Under the pieces are notes generated by a model, which was not told where the DNA came from, searched no databases, and worked only from the letters and a program-made list of their open reading frames with translations. DNA of 64,000 nt, taken from NCBI RefSeq assembly GCF_040954835.1, contig NC_090709.1, positions 41,176,490 through 41,240,489 on the forward strand. The letters run 5' to 3'. A program made the translations under genes and the position numbers. Source of the stretch: Lepisosteus oculatus (Eukaryota; Chordata; Actinopteri; Semionotiformes; Lepisosteidae). Numbering within the stretch: the first letter of the stretch is position 1; each line of letters starts with the position of its first letter. This document shows, piece by piece, positions 31,750 to 43,619 of this stretch.

Positions 31750-34270
31750 GCAGTATGTAAATACCACAGCACAGTAACGGTCAATTCATACACAGGTCTG
31801 AGCATAAAAAGGGTAGAGGTAGTTCTTCACAGTATCGCTGAGTAGTAAAGCACAGTACAGACAGAAGTTCAGTGCACACTGGTATGTCACCGTTACAGCA
31901 CAGTACAGGTGAGACTCTGGCCCAATGTCAGTCACTGACTCCTAAAGTACAGTCGAAATCTCAGTACACAGAGGGGTGGAGTATTACAGTACAGACATTT
32001 CAACACAATGATCTGTCATCAATTAGTACAGCACATTACAGTCATGATTTCAGGACAGATGTGTTTCAGTATTACAGTACAGTACAGGTTGGAGTATTAA
32101 AAATATACAGAGGAGAGTTCAGGACAGGAGTGTGTCAGTGTGCAAATATCACAACCCCGTACAGGCAACAATTCATACACAAGTTGGAGTATTACAAGAG
32201 TTCAAGGGTGAGAGTTCTCCAGGGAGCAGTGTCACTCCATAGTAAAGCATAGTACAAACAGAGGTTCAGCACAGGTATGTGACTATTACTGTACTGTTTC
32301 TTCAACACAATGATCAGTCATTGATTAGTACAGAGCATAACAGTCAAGATTTCAGTATTACAGTACAGTACAGGTAAGGTTCAGTACACAGGTGTGGCAG
32401 TGTCACTATTACAGTACAGTACAACTGAGACTTCAGTACAAAAATCTGTCACTGATTATTAAAGTGCAATACAGACAAGATTTCAGTACAGGTGGGTTCA
32501 GGACACAGGTTTGAGTATTAAAACACAAAACAGAACAGAGTTCAGCACACAGATGTGTCAGTGTGTAGATATTACAGCAAAAATTCTATACGCAGGTTTG
32601 ATTATAAAACAGTACAAAACAGTTCAGCACACAAGTGTCAGTATTACAGCACAATACAGGTGAGACTTCAATACAAAGATCAGTCAGTGATTATTAAAGC
32701 ACATTACAGTCGAGATTTCAGAACACAGATGTGTAACAGTATTACAGTACAGGTGGGTTCAGTACACAGGTTTGAGTATCAGCACACAAGACAAGAAAGT
32801 TCAGTACAAAGGAGTGTCAGTGTGTAAATATTACAGCACAGTACAGGCAGGAATTACGCACCCTGGTTTGTAAAGGCAGTAAAGCACAGTAAAGGCAGAG
32901 GTTCAACACATGGGTGTCTCAGTGCATCACTATTAAAGCACAGTACAGGTCAGAGCTCAGCACAGTGGTCTGTCATGACTACTAAAGAGCAGTCCAGTCA
33001 AGATTGCAGGACACAGGTGTGTTTGAGTGTTATACTACAGTACAGGTAATACTTCAGGACACAGATCTAAGTATTAAAGTAAAGGCTGTTCTATTACAGC
33101 ACAGTACAGGTGAGAGCTCAGCACAATGATATGTCTGATTACTAAAACAGATCACAGTCAAGACTTCAGTACACAGGTGTGTTTGAGTGTTAAAGTGCAG
33201 CGCAGGCGGGTTCAATACACAGGTTTGAGTACTAAAGCACAGTACAGTCAAGAGTTAAGCACCCAGGTTGGAGTATTACTACAGTACAAGGAAGTTTCTC
33301 ACACAAGGGTGTCACTGAATATTAAAGCACAGTACAGGTGAGAATTCAGCACACAGGTGTCAGTATCGCTGCTACAGTACAGGCGAGACTTGGGCACAAC
33401 GATCTGTCATTGATTAAAGGTCAGTCCAGTTGAGATTTCAGTACACACATGAGTTTGAGTATTATACTACAGTGCAGGTGGGTCCAGTACACGGGTTTAA
33501 GTATTAAAGCCCATTACAGTCAGGGCTTAACAGATACAGAACAGATGTGTTGGTGTATTATAGTACAGCACTGGTGAGTTCAGTGCACAGGTGCGTCACT
33601 ATTACAGCACAGTACAAGTGAGACTTCAGCTGATCTGTCACTGATTATTAAAGCGCAGTACAGTCAAGAATTCAGAACACAGATGTGTCCTTGAGTATTA
33701 CAGTGCAGTACCGGTGAGAGATCAGTATACAGGTTTCAGTATAACAACAGTCAACAGCAGAGTTCATTGCACGTGTGTCACTGAGTATTAGTTGAGAATT
33801 CAGTAGACTGGTGTGTCAGTGTTTTGTAGATACAGTATTTGTGAGAATTCAGCACACCACTGTTGAGTAGAACAACGCAGTACAGGCAAACGTTCAGCAC
33901 ACAGGTTTGAGTTTTAAAGCTCAATGGAGGTGAGAGTTTAATACTAAAGCACAGTACAGGTGAGAGCTCAGCACACAGGTGTGTCAGTGTCACTATTACG
34001 GCACAGTACAGGTGAGACTTCAGCACATTGAGGATTAAAGAACAGTCCAGTGCAGAGCTCAGTTGAGTATTACACCACAGTACATGCGAGGTACACAGGT
34101 TTGAGTATAAAAGCTCAAAAGAGATGAGAGTTCAGCACTTGTTCAAATACTAAAGCACAGTCCAGGTGACGGCTTAGCGTCCAGGTGTCAGTGTGAGTGT
34201 TCAGGTACAGTATTTGTGAGAATTCTGCACACCACTGTCAACACCACACTCTCTACAGTACAGCCCCGAT
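31750..34270. repeat. Degenerate AC/TG-rich satellite, right arm
   Basis: Reverse-orientation counterpart of 21,780-25,015, about 0.7 kb shorter. Same recurring words (acagtacaggtgagagttca). No gene. Confidence 0.88.
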
Positions 34271-34479
34271 GAGGACCATTATATCAGAAGAGTATCTGAG
34301 CACAGTGAGCTGTGTCCCCCCTCAGGAATCAAACCTGCAACCTACAGGTACTAAGCCCAGGTAAGCACTGTGAACCTGTGGAGTTTCACAGCCCACAGGC
34401 AGCTGGTCTGAGAGAGAGAGAGACTCCACAGAGACAAGCAAAGGGAAAGAAATCAAGGAGAGGACAGGAGGGTCTCCTA

Positions 34480-35415
34480 CCTCAATCCAAACTCCTCATC
34501 CACACCTGTCTTCCCTCTCTCAACATCTGGACATCCTGGAAAACAAGGGAAAAGAGGGTTGGAAGAGAACTTCCCAGCTCTATCACACGTCCCAATCCAC
34601 ACCCATCTTCCCACTGTTAAGACTCTGAATCCTGGAAAAAGAGGGAAAATAAAGTCTGGAGAGATCTTCTCACCTCTTTCACAATGCATCCATACCCGTC
34701 TTCCCACTGTCGGCCACTGGAATATCCTGTAAAATCAGGGAAAAAGGTTAGGAGAGAGAATCCGATCTCTATCACAACTCCCGATCCACACCTGTCTTCC
34801 CACAGTCAGCCACTGGAATATCCTGGAAAATAAAGGAAAAGAAAATTAGGAGAGAGTATCAGATCTCTAGCCCAACTCCCAATCCATACCTGGCTTCCCA
34901 CTGTCAGCCTCTAGTCCTTCCAGAAAATCAGGGAAAAGAAAGGAGAGAGTATCCCACCTCTGTCTCAACTTCCCATTCATACCTGTCTTCCTACTGTCAG
35001 CCACTGGAATATCCTGGAAAATCAGGGAAAAGAAAGTTAGGAGAAAATATCCCATGTCTATCCATCTCCCGATCCATACCTGTCTTCCCACTGTCACCCA
35101 CTGGAATATCCTGGAAAATCAGGGAAAAGAAAGGAGAGAGTATCCGATCTCTAGCACAACTCCCGATCCATATCCGTCTTCCCACTGTCAGCCTCTGGAA
35201 TATCCTGGAAAACAAAAAGGAAAAGAAAGTTAAGAGAGAGTATCCGATCTCTAGCACAACTCCCAATCTATACCCGTCTTCCCACTGTCAGCCACTGGAA
35301 TATCCTGGACAATCAGGGAAAAGAAAGTTAGGAGAGAGTATCCCACCTCTATCTCAACTCCCGATACATACCTCTCTTCCCACTGTTAGCCTCTGGGCTT
35401 CCTGGAAAATTAGGG
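34480..35415 (-). repeat. 98-bp splice-site-like repeat, right arm
   Basis: About eight diverged units in reverse orientation to 19,722-21,600. On the minus strand they keep TTTTCCAG, the block of about 31 bp and the donor-like GTATGG. It is half the length of the left array and more diverged. Confidence 0.85.
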
Positions 35416-35876
35416 TAAAGTTACAGCACAGTACAGTTGAGAATTCAGTAGACTGGTGTGTCAGTGTATTGTAGATACAGTATTTGTGAGAATTCAGCAC
35501 ACCACTGTTGAGTATAATAATGCAGTACAGGCAAAAGTTCAGCACACAGGTTTGAGTTTAAAGCTCAACAGAGGTGAGAGTTCAATACTAAACCACAGTA
35601 CAGGTGAGAGCTCAGCACACAGGTGTGTTCTTGAGAACGAAACCTCAGTACAGCTGAGGGTTCAGTATTCAGAGCTCATGTTGGAGTATTCCAACACAGT
35701 TCAGGCAAAAGGTCAGCACACAGGAGAGTTCAGCACAATGATTTGTCATGGATTATTAAAGCGCAGTCGAGATTTCAGTACACAGATGTGTGAGTATACA
35801 GTACATGTGTGGTCCGGACAAAAGTATGAGTATTAAAGCTCAATAAAGGCAGACGTTCAGCACAAAAGGTGTGAGA
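35416..35876. repeat. Second copy of right-arm satellite segment
   Basis: Repeats sequence seen at about 33,790-34,000 (gagaattcagtagactggtg and neighbouring bases) in the same orientation, beyond the 98-bp array. This marks a segmental duplication within the right arm. Confidence 0.75.
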
Positions 35877-35879
35877 TTC

Positions 35880-36180
35880 ACCAGTCTACTGAATTCTCAG
35901 CTTTACTGAGCTTTAATACTCACAGTGACACGCGTGTAATGAACTCTGCTGTTGACTGTTGTTATACTGAAACCTGTATACTGATCTCTCACCGGTACTG
36001 CACTGTAATACTCAAGGACACTTCTGTGTACTGTATTGTTGACTGTCCTGCGCTGTAACTCCTTCCCCAAATGTTCCAGGAAGTCCAGAGGCTAACAGTT
36101 GGAAGAGAGGTATGGATGGGGAGTTGTGCTAGAGATTGCATACTCTCTCCTTTCTTTTTCCTGATTTTCTGGAAGGACCA
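35880..36180. repeat. Left-arm-oriented satellite and 98-bp unit inside the right arm
   Basis: 35,882-36,050 closely matches 22,585-22,740 in direct orientation (both contain accagtctactgaattctca and atctctcaccggtactgcac). It is followed by a plus-strand 98-bp-type unit at 36,062-36,130. The orientation flips at about 35,878. Confidence 0.8.
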
Positions 36181-36309
36181 GGCGGGAAGCCAGGTATGGA
36201 TTTGGGAGTTTGGAAGGACAGGCTGGCAGAGCACCTCCAGGGAAGACACCCAGCGTCTGGTGACGTCTGTGGGTCGCAGACTTCAGGCAGCCCTCCACTG
36301 CAGAGGATC

Positions 36310-36590
36310 TGCGACCAAGTCCTCAACATGACGATTTTATTTAAGATGATGTTAATGTGTCCAATTTCTTCTGGTCCCCTGAAACGAGGGGGGCCATGTA
36401 TAAAAAGGGCTGCGACTCCTGTATGGTTCACCCACTATAGACGGAAATACCCTCGGATTAAAGCTCGCACCCTGCGCTGTAACTTCACAGTCGTCGCTTC
36501 ATTTCAAATCCAGTCCAGTGTGCTGGAGCACAGAGCCAAAACAACAAAAAGCGCGTCTCTGTCCAAGTACTTACGGCCTGCACTGTGAAC
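36310..36590. mobile_element. Interspersed repeat remnant (DNA-element-like)
   Basis: Contains tgtccaatttcttctggtcc, ccatgtataaaaagggctgc, ggttcacccactatagacgg and tgtccaagtacttacggcct. I recognise this as similar to repeats common in fish genomes, but cannot place its family or exact ends. No open frame of interest. Confidence 0.4.
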
Positions 36591-36666
36591 GGCGGGTTCT
36601 GACACCTCAGGGTGTCCAGGCGCTGGGCTCCCCCCTCCAGCCACCGTCTCCACACTGCCTGTGAGC

Positions 36667-37260
36667 ACGAATAAAAACAATCATGATCCTCACACTTCTA
36701 TAGCGCCTGGCTGGACCCTCCCCTCAGAGCTCTTCACAGGTCAGGGGGATCCCCTCCACCCCCCCAGTGTGTACCCCACCTGGATGATGCTCCAGTCCGC
36801 TCAGCACACAGCAGCTCTCAGTGGGGAGGAGAGCAGAGGGATGGAGCCAGTTCAGAGAGGGGGGGTGATGAGGAGGCCATGATGGGTCAAGACCAGGGGG
36901 GGAATCAGGCCAGGACACCGGGGTAACACCCCTACTCTTCTCCAGAGACACCCCGGGATTGTTAATGACCACAGAGTGTCAGGACCTCGGTTTTACGTCT
37001 CATCCGAAGGACGGCACCTGTTTACAGTCCAGTGTCCCCGTCACTATACTGGGGCATCAGGACCCACACAGACCGCTGGGTGAGAGCGCCCCCTGCTGGC
37101 CCCACTAACACCTCTCCCAGCAGCAGCCTCAGCTCTCCCAGGAGTCTCCCCTCCAGGTACTGGCCAGGCTCACACCTGCTGGGCTGCAGTGGGGCTGCCA
37201 GCTGGGAGCAGCAGGGTGAAACAGCTGCTGGATTCTGCAGAGCTGGGATGAGTTAACCTG
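36667..37260. mobile_element. Interspersed repeat, about 0.6 kb
   Basis: Begins with tatagcgcctggctggaccc and includes ggttttacgtctcatccgaa and gtgtccccgtcactatactg. A partial copy of its start is at 45,080-45,145 and its end is similar to 25,845-25,915. It has the look of an old, widespread fish element. I cannot assign a class. Confidence 0.55.
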
Positions 37261-37584
37261 CTCCACAGCGCCGCCCTGCAGGCAGCCTCCTGCACAGTCC
37301 TTCACACTAACTTACTGTTGTCACTGCTGGCCCACAGGCGAGGATGCTGAAGCCCCTCGGTTCCTCTGCTGCCTGGTCTGAGCTCACTGGGGAACAAAAC
37401 ACACACATCATGAATACAAATGTGAAAAATCTGATTTCATCTTTAAGAGCTCCACAGTAGTGCTGGACTGGGAGCACCGGCAGACGCCACTGTCCCACGT
37501 CTGGACACCGTGTATCAGCAGAGAGGAGTCCAGCGACACCTCCCCCACCTCTCTCTCCACCCACCTCACTCTCAGAGACTCTCC

Positions 37585-38872
37585 CTGGTGGGGTTACTGG
37601 TGCAGAACGATCGCTGTGCGTCTCCCAGGTGGGGTTACTGGTACAGAACGATCGCTGTGTCTCCCAGGTGGGGTTACTGGTGCAGGACGATCGCTGGGTC
37701 TCCCAGGTGGGGTTACTGGTGCAGGACGATCGCTGGGTCTCCCAGGTGGGGTTACTGGTGCAGGACGATCGCTGGGTCTCCCAGGTGGGGTTACTGGTGC
37801 AGGACGATCGCTGGGTCTCCCAGGTGGGGTTACTGGTACAGAACGATTGCTGTGTCTCCCAGATGGGGTTACTGGTACAGAACGATCCCTGTGTCTCCCA
37901 GATGGGGTTACTGGTACAGAACGATCCCTGTGCGTCTCCCAGGTGAGGTTACTGGTGCCGAACGATCCCTGTGCGTCTCCCAGGTGAGGTTACTGGTGCC
38001 GAACGATCCCTGTGCGTCTCCCAGGTGAGGTTACTGGTGCCGAACGATCCCTGTGCGTCTCCCAGGTGAGGTTACTGGTGCCGAACGATCCCTGTGCGTC
38101 TCCCAGGTGAGGTTACTGGTGCCGAACGATCCCTGTGCGTCTCCCAGGTGAGGTTACTGGTGCCGAACGATCCCTGTGTCTCCCAGGTGGGGTTACTGGT
38201 GCAGAACGATCCCTGTGTCTCCCAGGTGAGGTTACTGGTGCAGAACGATCCCTGCGCATCTCCCAGGTGGGGTTACTGGTGCAGAACGATCCCTGCGCAT
38301 CTCCCAGGTGGGGTTACTGGTGCAGAACGATCCCTGCGCATCTCCCAGGTGGGGTTACTGGTGCAGAACGATCGCTGTGCGTCGCCCAGGTGGGGTTACT
38401 GGTGCAGAACGATCGCTGTGCGTCGCCCAGGTGGGGTTACTGGTGCAGGACGATCGCTGTGCGTCTCCCAGGTGGGGTTACTGGTGCAGGACGATCGCTG
38501 TGCGTCTCCCAGGTAGGGTTACTGGTGCAGGACGATCGCTGTGCGTCTCCCAGGTGGGGTTACTGGGGCAGGACGATCGCTGGGTCTCCCAGGTGGGGTT
38601 ACTGGTGCAGAACAATCGCTGTGTCTCCCAGGTGGGGTTACTGGTACAGAACAATCGCTGTGTCTCCCAGGTGGGGTTACTGGTGCAGGACGATCGCTGG
38701 GTTTCCCAGGTGGGGTTACTGGTGCAGGACGATCGCTGGGTTTCCCAGGTGGGGTTACTGGTGCAGGACGATCGCTGGGTCTCCCAGGTGGGGTTACTGA
38801 TGCAGAACGATCGCTGGGTCTCCCAGGTGGGGTTACTGGTGCAGAACGATCGCTGTGTGTCTCCCAGCGACT
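37585..38872. repeat. 38/41-bp minisatellite
   Basis: About 32 copies of a unit such as caggtggggttactggtgca then gaacgatcgctgtg(cgt)ctcc. Units with or without a 3-bp insert (41 or 38 bp) alternate in blocks: 38-bp types at the edges and 41-bp types in the middle. Each unit contains a cagGTGGGG or cagGTGAGG motif. Apparent proteins on both strands are by-products. Confidence 0.94.
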
Positions 38873-39190
38873 CCTGATCCAAGACCCAGCTCCCACAGCG
38901 AATCCCGGAGTCCAGGTCAGGACTGGGAGCAGACCGGTCAGGGGCGAGTCCAGGAGATCCACTTCAGACCTCTGCCGGCTCTCTTCCTGAAGAGCTCCTG
39001 AGCTTCTGGAGAAGAGACGGAGGCGCACACGTCCGGCGTGGCTTCAGGTCGATGTCTCGCAGGGGCACCCAGAGAAAAACACCCACTCGTTCACACCGGC
39101 GGGACATTCTGAAACACCCGTCCACAGATGAACACATGAGCCCAGGCACACAGACCCACACACAATCCTCACCGATCCACTGCCCACTGG
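38873..39190 (-). pseudogene. Partial copy of a candidate signal-peptide gene fragment
   Basis: Direct-repeat copy of 43,527-43,845 (tgatccaagacccagctccc to ccgatccactgcccactgg). Minus-strand residues GQWIGEDCVWVCVPG and SRRCERVGVFLWVPLRDIDLKPRR are shared. The sequence matching the likely start of the 43.9-kb copy has been replaced here, so this copy lacks the Met/signal segment. Confidence 0.4.
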
Positions 39191-39985
39191 AGCACTGAGA
39201 GACGCAGCCACTCACAGAGAGTTAGTTCTCCGTACCTCAGCGTGGCAGTGAGTGTGATTCACTGGCCAGAGACGATCGACAGGTGACGCTTCTGGTGCGT
39301 TTGTTATCATCTTTAAATCCACTTCATATGAAACGTTAATATGGGATTTTGCAACTAAAGGGAAATTGTAGAAGCAGAAAATTAAAATAACAGAAGGATA
39401 ACATCTCTGAACGTCAAAAACTATATTAATTTATGAATATAAATATATTATACAGACTATGAATACCTGGTAGTGGTAGCCAAGAATAATAAAGCACCCC
39501 ACAATACTCCACCTTCATGAACATCTTCTGCATCAAAGTCTTGAACTCCTACACTTCCTGTGGTTATTGTGGAAGACCTGACGTGCTCGTTCTATATACT
39601 ATATAAACGCTACAAGATTCTAACATTTTCTCTGAATTCTCGCTGTCATTATTGTAAAGGAAAGTTTCTAGTAGTTTTCTACGTCAACCTGACGGGCAAT
39701 ATTAATATTGGAATCATGGAACTAAAGAAACTGTTAGCTGAAAATAAAAATAGTTCCTGAACTTCATTAATGATGTTAATTTATGGATCTAAATATATCT
39801 GTAGAGCTGGTAGTGGTACAGTATTCCCCTTTCTTGCAAACATCTGCGTTGATTTCACTAATTCGTTCACTTGTGGATATTCGGGAAGCATTTTGTCCGA
39901 GTTTCAATTCCTGGTCAAAGCACAAGTTCTACCTTTCAGAATGCAAGCTGGGCCGTTTTCAAACCTGAATTACTCAGCTGGATCG
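39191..39985. other. AT-rich stretch, no gene seen
   Basis: AT-rich, partly repetitive: 39,430-39,500 and 39,780-39,830 both contain a tagagctggtagtggta-type phrase. Short plus-strand open frames lack recognisable features. Confidence 0.45.
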
Positions 39986-39989
39986 ACAA

Positions 39990-40110
39990 AAAAAACACAA
40001 AAAAAACCTGAAGAAGGCTCCACGGCCGAAACGTTCTGTTTTCTTTCTTCTCTTTTCAGCACAGGAATAAACCTACTACCTGTTCCCATACAAACAGTTT
40101 ATTATTAGGG
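39990..40110 (+). mobile_element. Retroelement end with hammerhead-like core
   Basis: CTGAAGAAGGCTCCACGGCC (40,008-40,027) is followed directly by GAAACG. This matches the CUGANGA...GAAA core of minimal hammerhead ribozymes, with a possible 3-bp stem II (GGC/GCC). Similar phrases occur at ends of Penelope-like elements in animal genomes. The AATAAA at 40,066-40,071 would fit a 3' end. Assignment is tentative. Confidence 0.35.
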
Positions 40111-40554
40111 CTCATCACGGTCTCTATATACTCTATATACCACGTTAAAACAGTCCGTATTTTCTCTTAAGAAACCAATTTCACACGCACTGGACTGCAG
40201 TGGCTTTAAAACCCTGCGCTGTGGTTTCGGCACATCTGTGGAAGGGACTTCATGCGATCTGCCTGTGGCGCGTTGGGCATGGGTAACTGGGAGGTAAGGT
40301 ACAACTGGAAACTACACGTGCCGCAGATACGCGGTGATCCTGCAGCCCTGAGGTTAAGCGTTCCCGAGAGGTGATGAAGTCACGAAGCAGCCGATTTATC
40401 ACACAGCTGCTGGTGCACGTCTGGGCACCCCTGGGGTCCAAGAGCAGGGACCACAGCAGCTCGAAGTGAAAAGACGTCAACACAACCCCCTGCTGGGTAC
40501 AGACGTACACCTGACGTATTCCTGCACGTTTTAAGGCACGCCTACTGTTTATTT
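40111..40554. other. No gene seen
   Basis: Moderately GC-balanced sequence before the Tc1 element. A minus-strand frame at 40,250-40,510 has no recognisable domain. Confidence 0.4.
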
Positions 40555-41727
40555 AAACAAAACGGTAAATGTGGCCTGAGCAGTAGTGTGGGCACCCGGT
40601 CAGTCAGTACTTTGTAGCACCTCTTTCAGTTTACAAACATTTCTCTTAGCCATCTAGGAGTCTTTCTGTTCTTGCTTAAGGAGTTTTCTCCCCACTCATC
40701 CAGCTCAGAAATAGCCTCAGGTCTTCTTGCAGGCACGGCGTGTTGGAGATCTCCCCACAGATTTTCAATAACATTCGGGTCTGGGGACTGTGAGGGCCAC
40801 TCCACAACCCTCATCTGTCGTTCCTGTGAGAACGGCACGGGTGGTTTTGAGGTATGTTTTGGATCGCGGTCTTGCTGAAATATCCAGACTCTTCTCAGCC
40901 TCAATTCCTTCTCTGACTCTGGGACATCAGCTTCCAGGATTTGCTGGGATGGAGTTGAATCCTTTCTTCCTTCCTCCCGAACAGTATTCCCTGCGCCACT
41001 GGCTGCCACACCACCCCAGAGCATAACAGATCCACCACCATGCTGAACGCTTGGCAAGCTGCTCTATTCTTCAGATGCCTCACCTGTTTTCCTCCAAGTG
41101 AATCTTTTCTGGTTGTGGCCAAAAAGATCAATTTTTGTTTCATCAGCCCACAGCACTCTGTTCCAAAGGGTTTCTGGCTCGTCTAAGTATGGCTCTGCAC
41201 TGTGAGGAGGTCGTAGGGAAGGTTTCCTGCTGACAGCTCTCCCACGCGGTGAGCAGCGCTGTACTGGGGACCTGTGGACCACTACTCCAGTCCCAGCTAA
41301 ACCCCTCTGCAGGTGCTCTGCAGGGATCTGTGGGATCTGACCAGTTTACCAGCAGTTCTATCAGAGATGCTCCTGGGTCTTCCTTGACTTCCAACAGTTC
41401 CTCTTAACTCCCAGTTCTGAACGATGTTTCCAACAGCGGACATTCCAAGCCAGAAGTATTTAGATACCTTTTCACAGCCACCTTTTGCTCTGTAGGAGTC
41501 CATGATCTTCATTTTCCAGTCCTCTGTCAGCTGCTTCGAGGAGCCCGTGGTTGCTGAGAGTCGGCACCACGTCCAGAGAGTATTTATTCAACTCTTGAAT
41601 TATCTTCACCTGGCTTAATTTAGGGGATAAGAAGTCAATCAGGTTTCTGAAGACTTAAAAATAAAATATTCATCAACTCGAAGGGTGCCCAAACTCTTGC
41701 CACATGCCACATTCATGGTTTTATTTT
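40555..41727 (-). mobile_element. Tc1-like DNA transposon, degraded
   Basis: Imperfect terminal inverted repeats at 40,555-40,597 and 41,683-41,727 (the inner ends match as gtgtgggcaccc against gggtgcccaaac). They bracket a broken minus-strand transposase. The outermost ends are uncertain. The size of about 1.2 kb is normal for the family. Confidence 0.82.
40623..41555 (-). pseudogene. Tc1-like transposase pseudogene
   Basis: Reading on the minus strand, the pieces lie in several frames. An N-terminal DNA-binding part includes WELRGTVGSQGRPRSISDRT (41,297-41,512). The first catalytic Asp is in LWADETKIDLFGHNQ (41,064-41,282). The second is in IFQQDRDPKHTS and the Glu is in SPDPNVIENLWGDLQ (40,626-41,057). 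The D, D and E motif residues are still visible, but frameshifts separate the parts, so no active protein can be made. In the family the enzyme cuts and pastes the element at TA sites. Confidence 0.87.
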
Positions 41728-42096
41728 TTCCCCAATCAGTTAAATTCAACCAATAGTAATTGTACATTTAAATGGGCACAAATGTCCCATCTGCATTACA
41801 CCCTCCGTAACATAAAAACATGATCTGATACGCAGGTGTGAAATACCGTAGGGTTTATGAGTCCTCGTTATTTTAAAACAAGATTTCAGATTTCTTTTGA
41901 AACTGGTATCTTTTGTAAGTTAATACAACGGCGAATAGAACTGGGGTTCTGCTGTGTATCGCCCAATATTGTGAGTCGCACACATGTGCGCTGCTGGTCG
42001 AGTTAGTCTCAGCGAAATAGCGTAGGGTTTGAAAGCCATATCAGTGCAGTATGAGTGAAATACATAATGATAAAAAATATAAATCAAACTGTCTCT
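41728..42096. other. No gene seen
   Basis: AT-rich, no long frames or clear repeats. Confidence 0.4.
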
Positions 42097-42104
42097 CTCT
42101 AGAT

Positions 42105-42739
42105 CAGGGGTATCCAAACTGCAGCCACTGTTACTGAAACGGCCCGCGAGTTCATTCAGAACTATAATCAGATTCAGCCCGATAGTAAGTAAAAAATGCA
42201 GCTCCTACTTCGAACACCAGGTGCCGGCATCACGTAAGACCACATCTCGAAACCCATCAGCTACCCCCTCTCCTCCTCTCTACCCTCTTCGAAACTTTAA
42301 CTCTGCACAGTGACGCTGGCAAGCAGGAGGAAGCAGGAGAAGCTGACGGCGAGGGCAGGAGATGCCAGCCGAATCGCTTCTCCCCGAGTCCGGAGACAAG
42401 GGTGTCTGCGATGAGCTCCGGATCTCCACTGACAAACCCGACTTCAGCCCAAGACGCAGCGTCACTGCTCCCACTCGTAGAGTCATCACTAGTGAGGAAA
42501 ATCAGTCAAACCTTAGAGGGGTATTCAAATGAGATGATATCATGATTTACACAGGTCATTCCAAGCTTACAGTACACAATGCTTAAAACCCACCCATCAG
42601 GCTAGTCCTCTCAATGAAAAGGCAATGTGGTTATTGGAATGCCCTTATATCTGGTATTCGTTTATTTTTATTATTAGAGGTAGCCTGTGGGCACCCACCT
42701 CCATCTGGCCCCCCAATAACAAAAGCTTGGACACCCCTG
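42105..42739. mobile_element. Non-autonomous hAT-type element with 8-bp target duplication
   Basis: Starts CAGGGGTATCCAAACTGCAG and ends, in reverse complement, CAGGGGTGTCCAAGCTTTTG, which is typical of hAT/Charlie termini. It is flanked by CTCTAGAT (42,097-42,104) and CTCTAGAA (42,740-42,747), an 8-bp duplication with one mismatch that fits the hAT target pattern nTnnnnAn. It is 635 bp long with no transposase frame, so it depended on an enzyme supplied elsewhere. Confidence 0.85.
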
Positions 42740-42747
42740 CTCTAGAA

Positions 42748-43526
42748 AGAAGCCGCACAAACGTTACTCCCTACAGCACATCGTCTGTGCAATTCAAGGT
42801 GATCCAGGTACATTATCCTCACGAGACGGCGCATGATCTTTAAAACGGCATGTATTCGTTTCACAGTGCATCGTGTAGTTTTAAAATCAACTAACAAGGA
42901 CTCCGATTCCTGACGTACCACACAACCGGATCACATGAATATCCGCAGACACGCAGAAACAACGCTGTAGGGTTTTAAAGCCACTACAGTACGGTGTGCG
43001 TGAACATATTCATGTGTTCCCATCATCAAAATCTCACTTTCCTAACTACTTGCTGCTGAAATCAGCATGAACACAAAACATGGATAATCCTCATATCGCA
43101 TACATCGCCAGCTATGAAACTATTTTCTTATATATATATATATCCGGCGAAGTCATTTTGTTTTGTGAACCAAAAATTTCTTTTTAAATACATAACATAC
43201 CATCATGCCCGACATGAAGGTAACAAACATGAAAAGAGTAAACAAATTCAGTTCTAAATTCGGAAGAACACTGTCCCTGCGGAGCCGAGCACTAACCGGG
43301 ATGAGAAACCAGGTGTTCCCAGGTGCAGCCCAGATGCTTTCACTGCGCCGCCCGGTGGTTTTCTATGGTAGTGCAGTCCTGCAACGGAATATTAAAAAAA
43401 CACACTGAAGCACGCCATGTACATATTACACATTATTATATTATTATACATATTATGCATGGAGAATTCTGCATTTCCCGTCATGCATTCTGAACAGCTG
43501 GGTCTGAACGATCACTGCTGGCTCAA
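42748..43526. other. AT-rich stretch, no gene seen
   Basis: Includes a short (TA)n run at 43,130-43,142. A 67-codon plus-strand frame at 43,205-43,408 has no recognisable domain. Confidence 0.4.
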
Positions 43527-43619
43527 CTCCTGATCCAAGACTCACCTCCCACAGCGAATCCCAGAGTCCAGGCCAGGACTGGGAGCAGACCGGTCAGGGG
43601 CGAGTCCAGGAGATCCACT

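Noticed and set aside
37460..38882. Several 100-220-codon repeat frames on both strands
   Set aside because: Artefacts of the 38/41-bp minisatellite; frames overlap on both strands.
40672..41026. Plus-strand frames across 40.7-41.0 kb
   Set aside because: They are antisense to the degraded Tc1 transposase.
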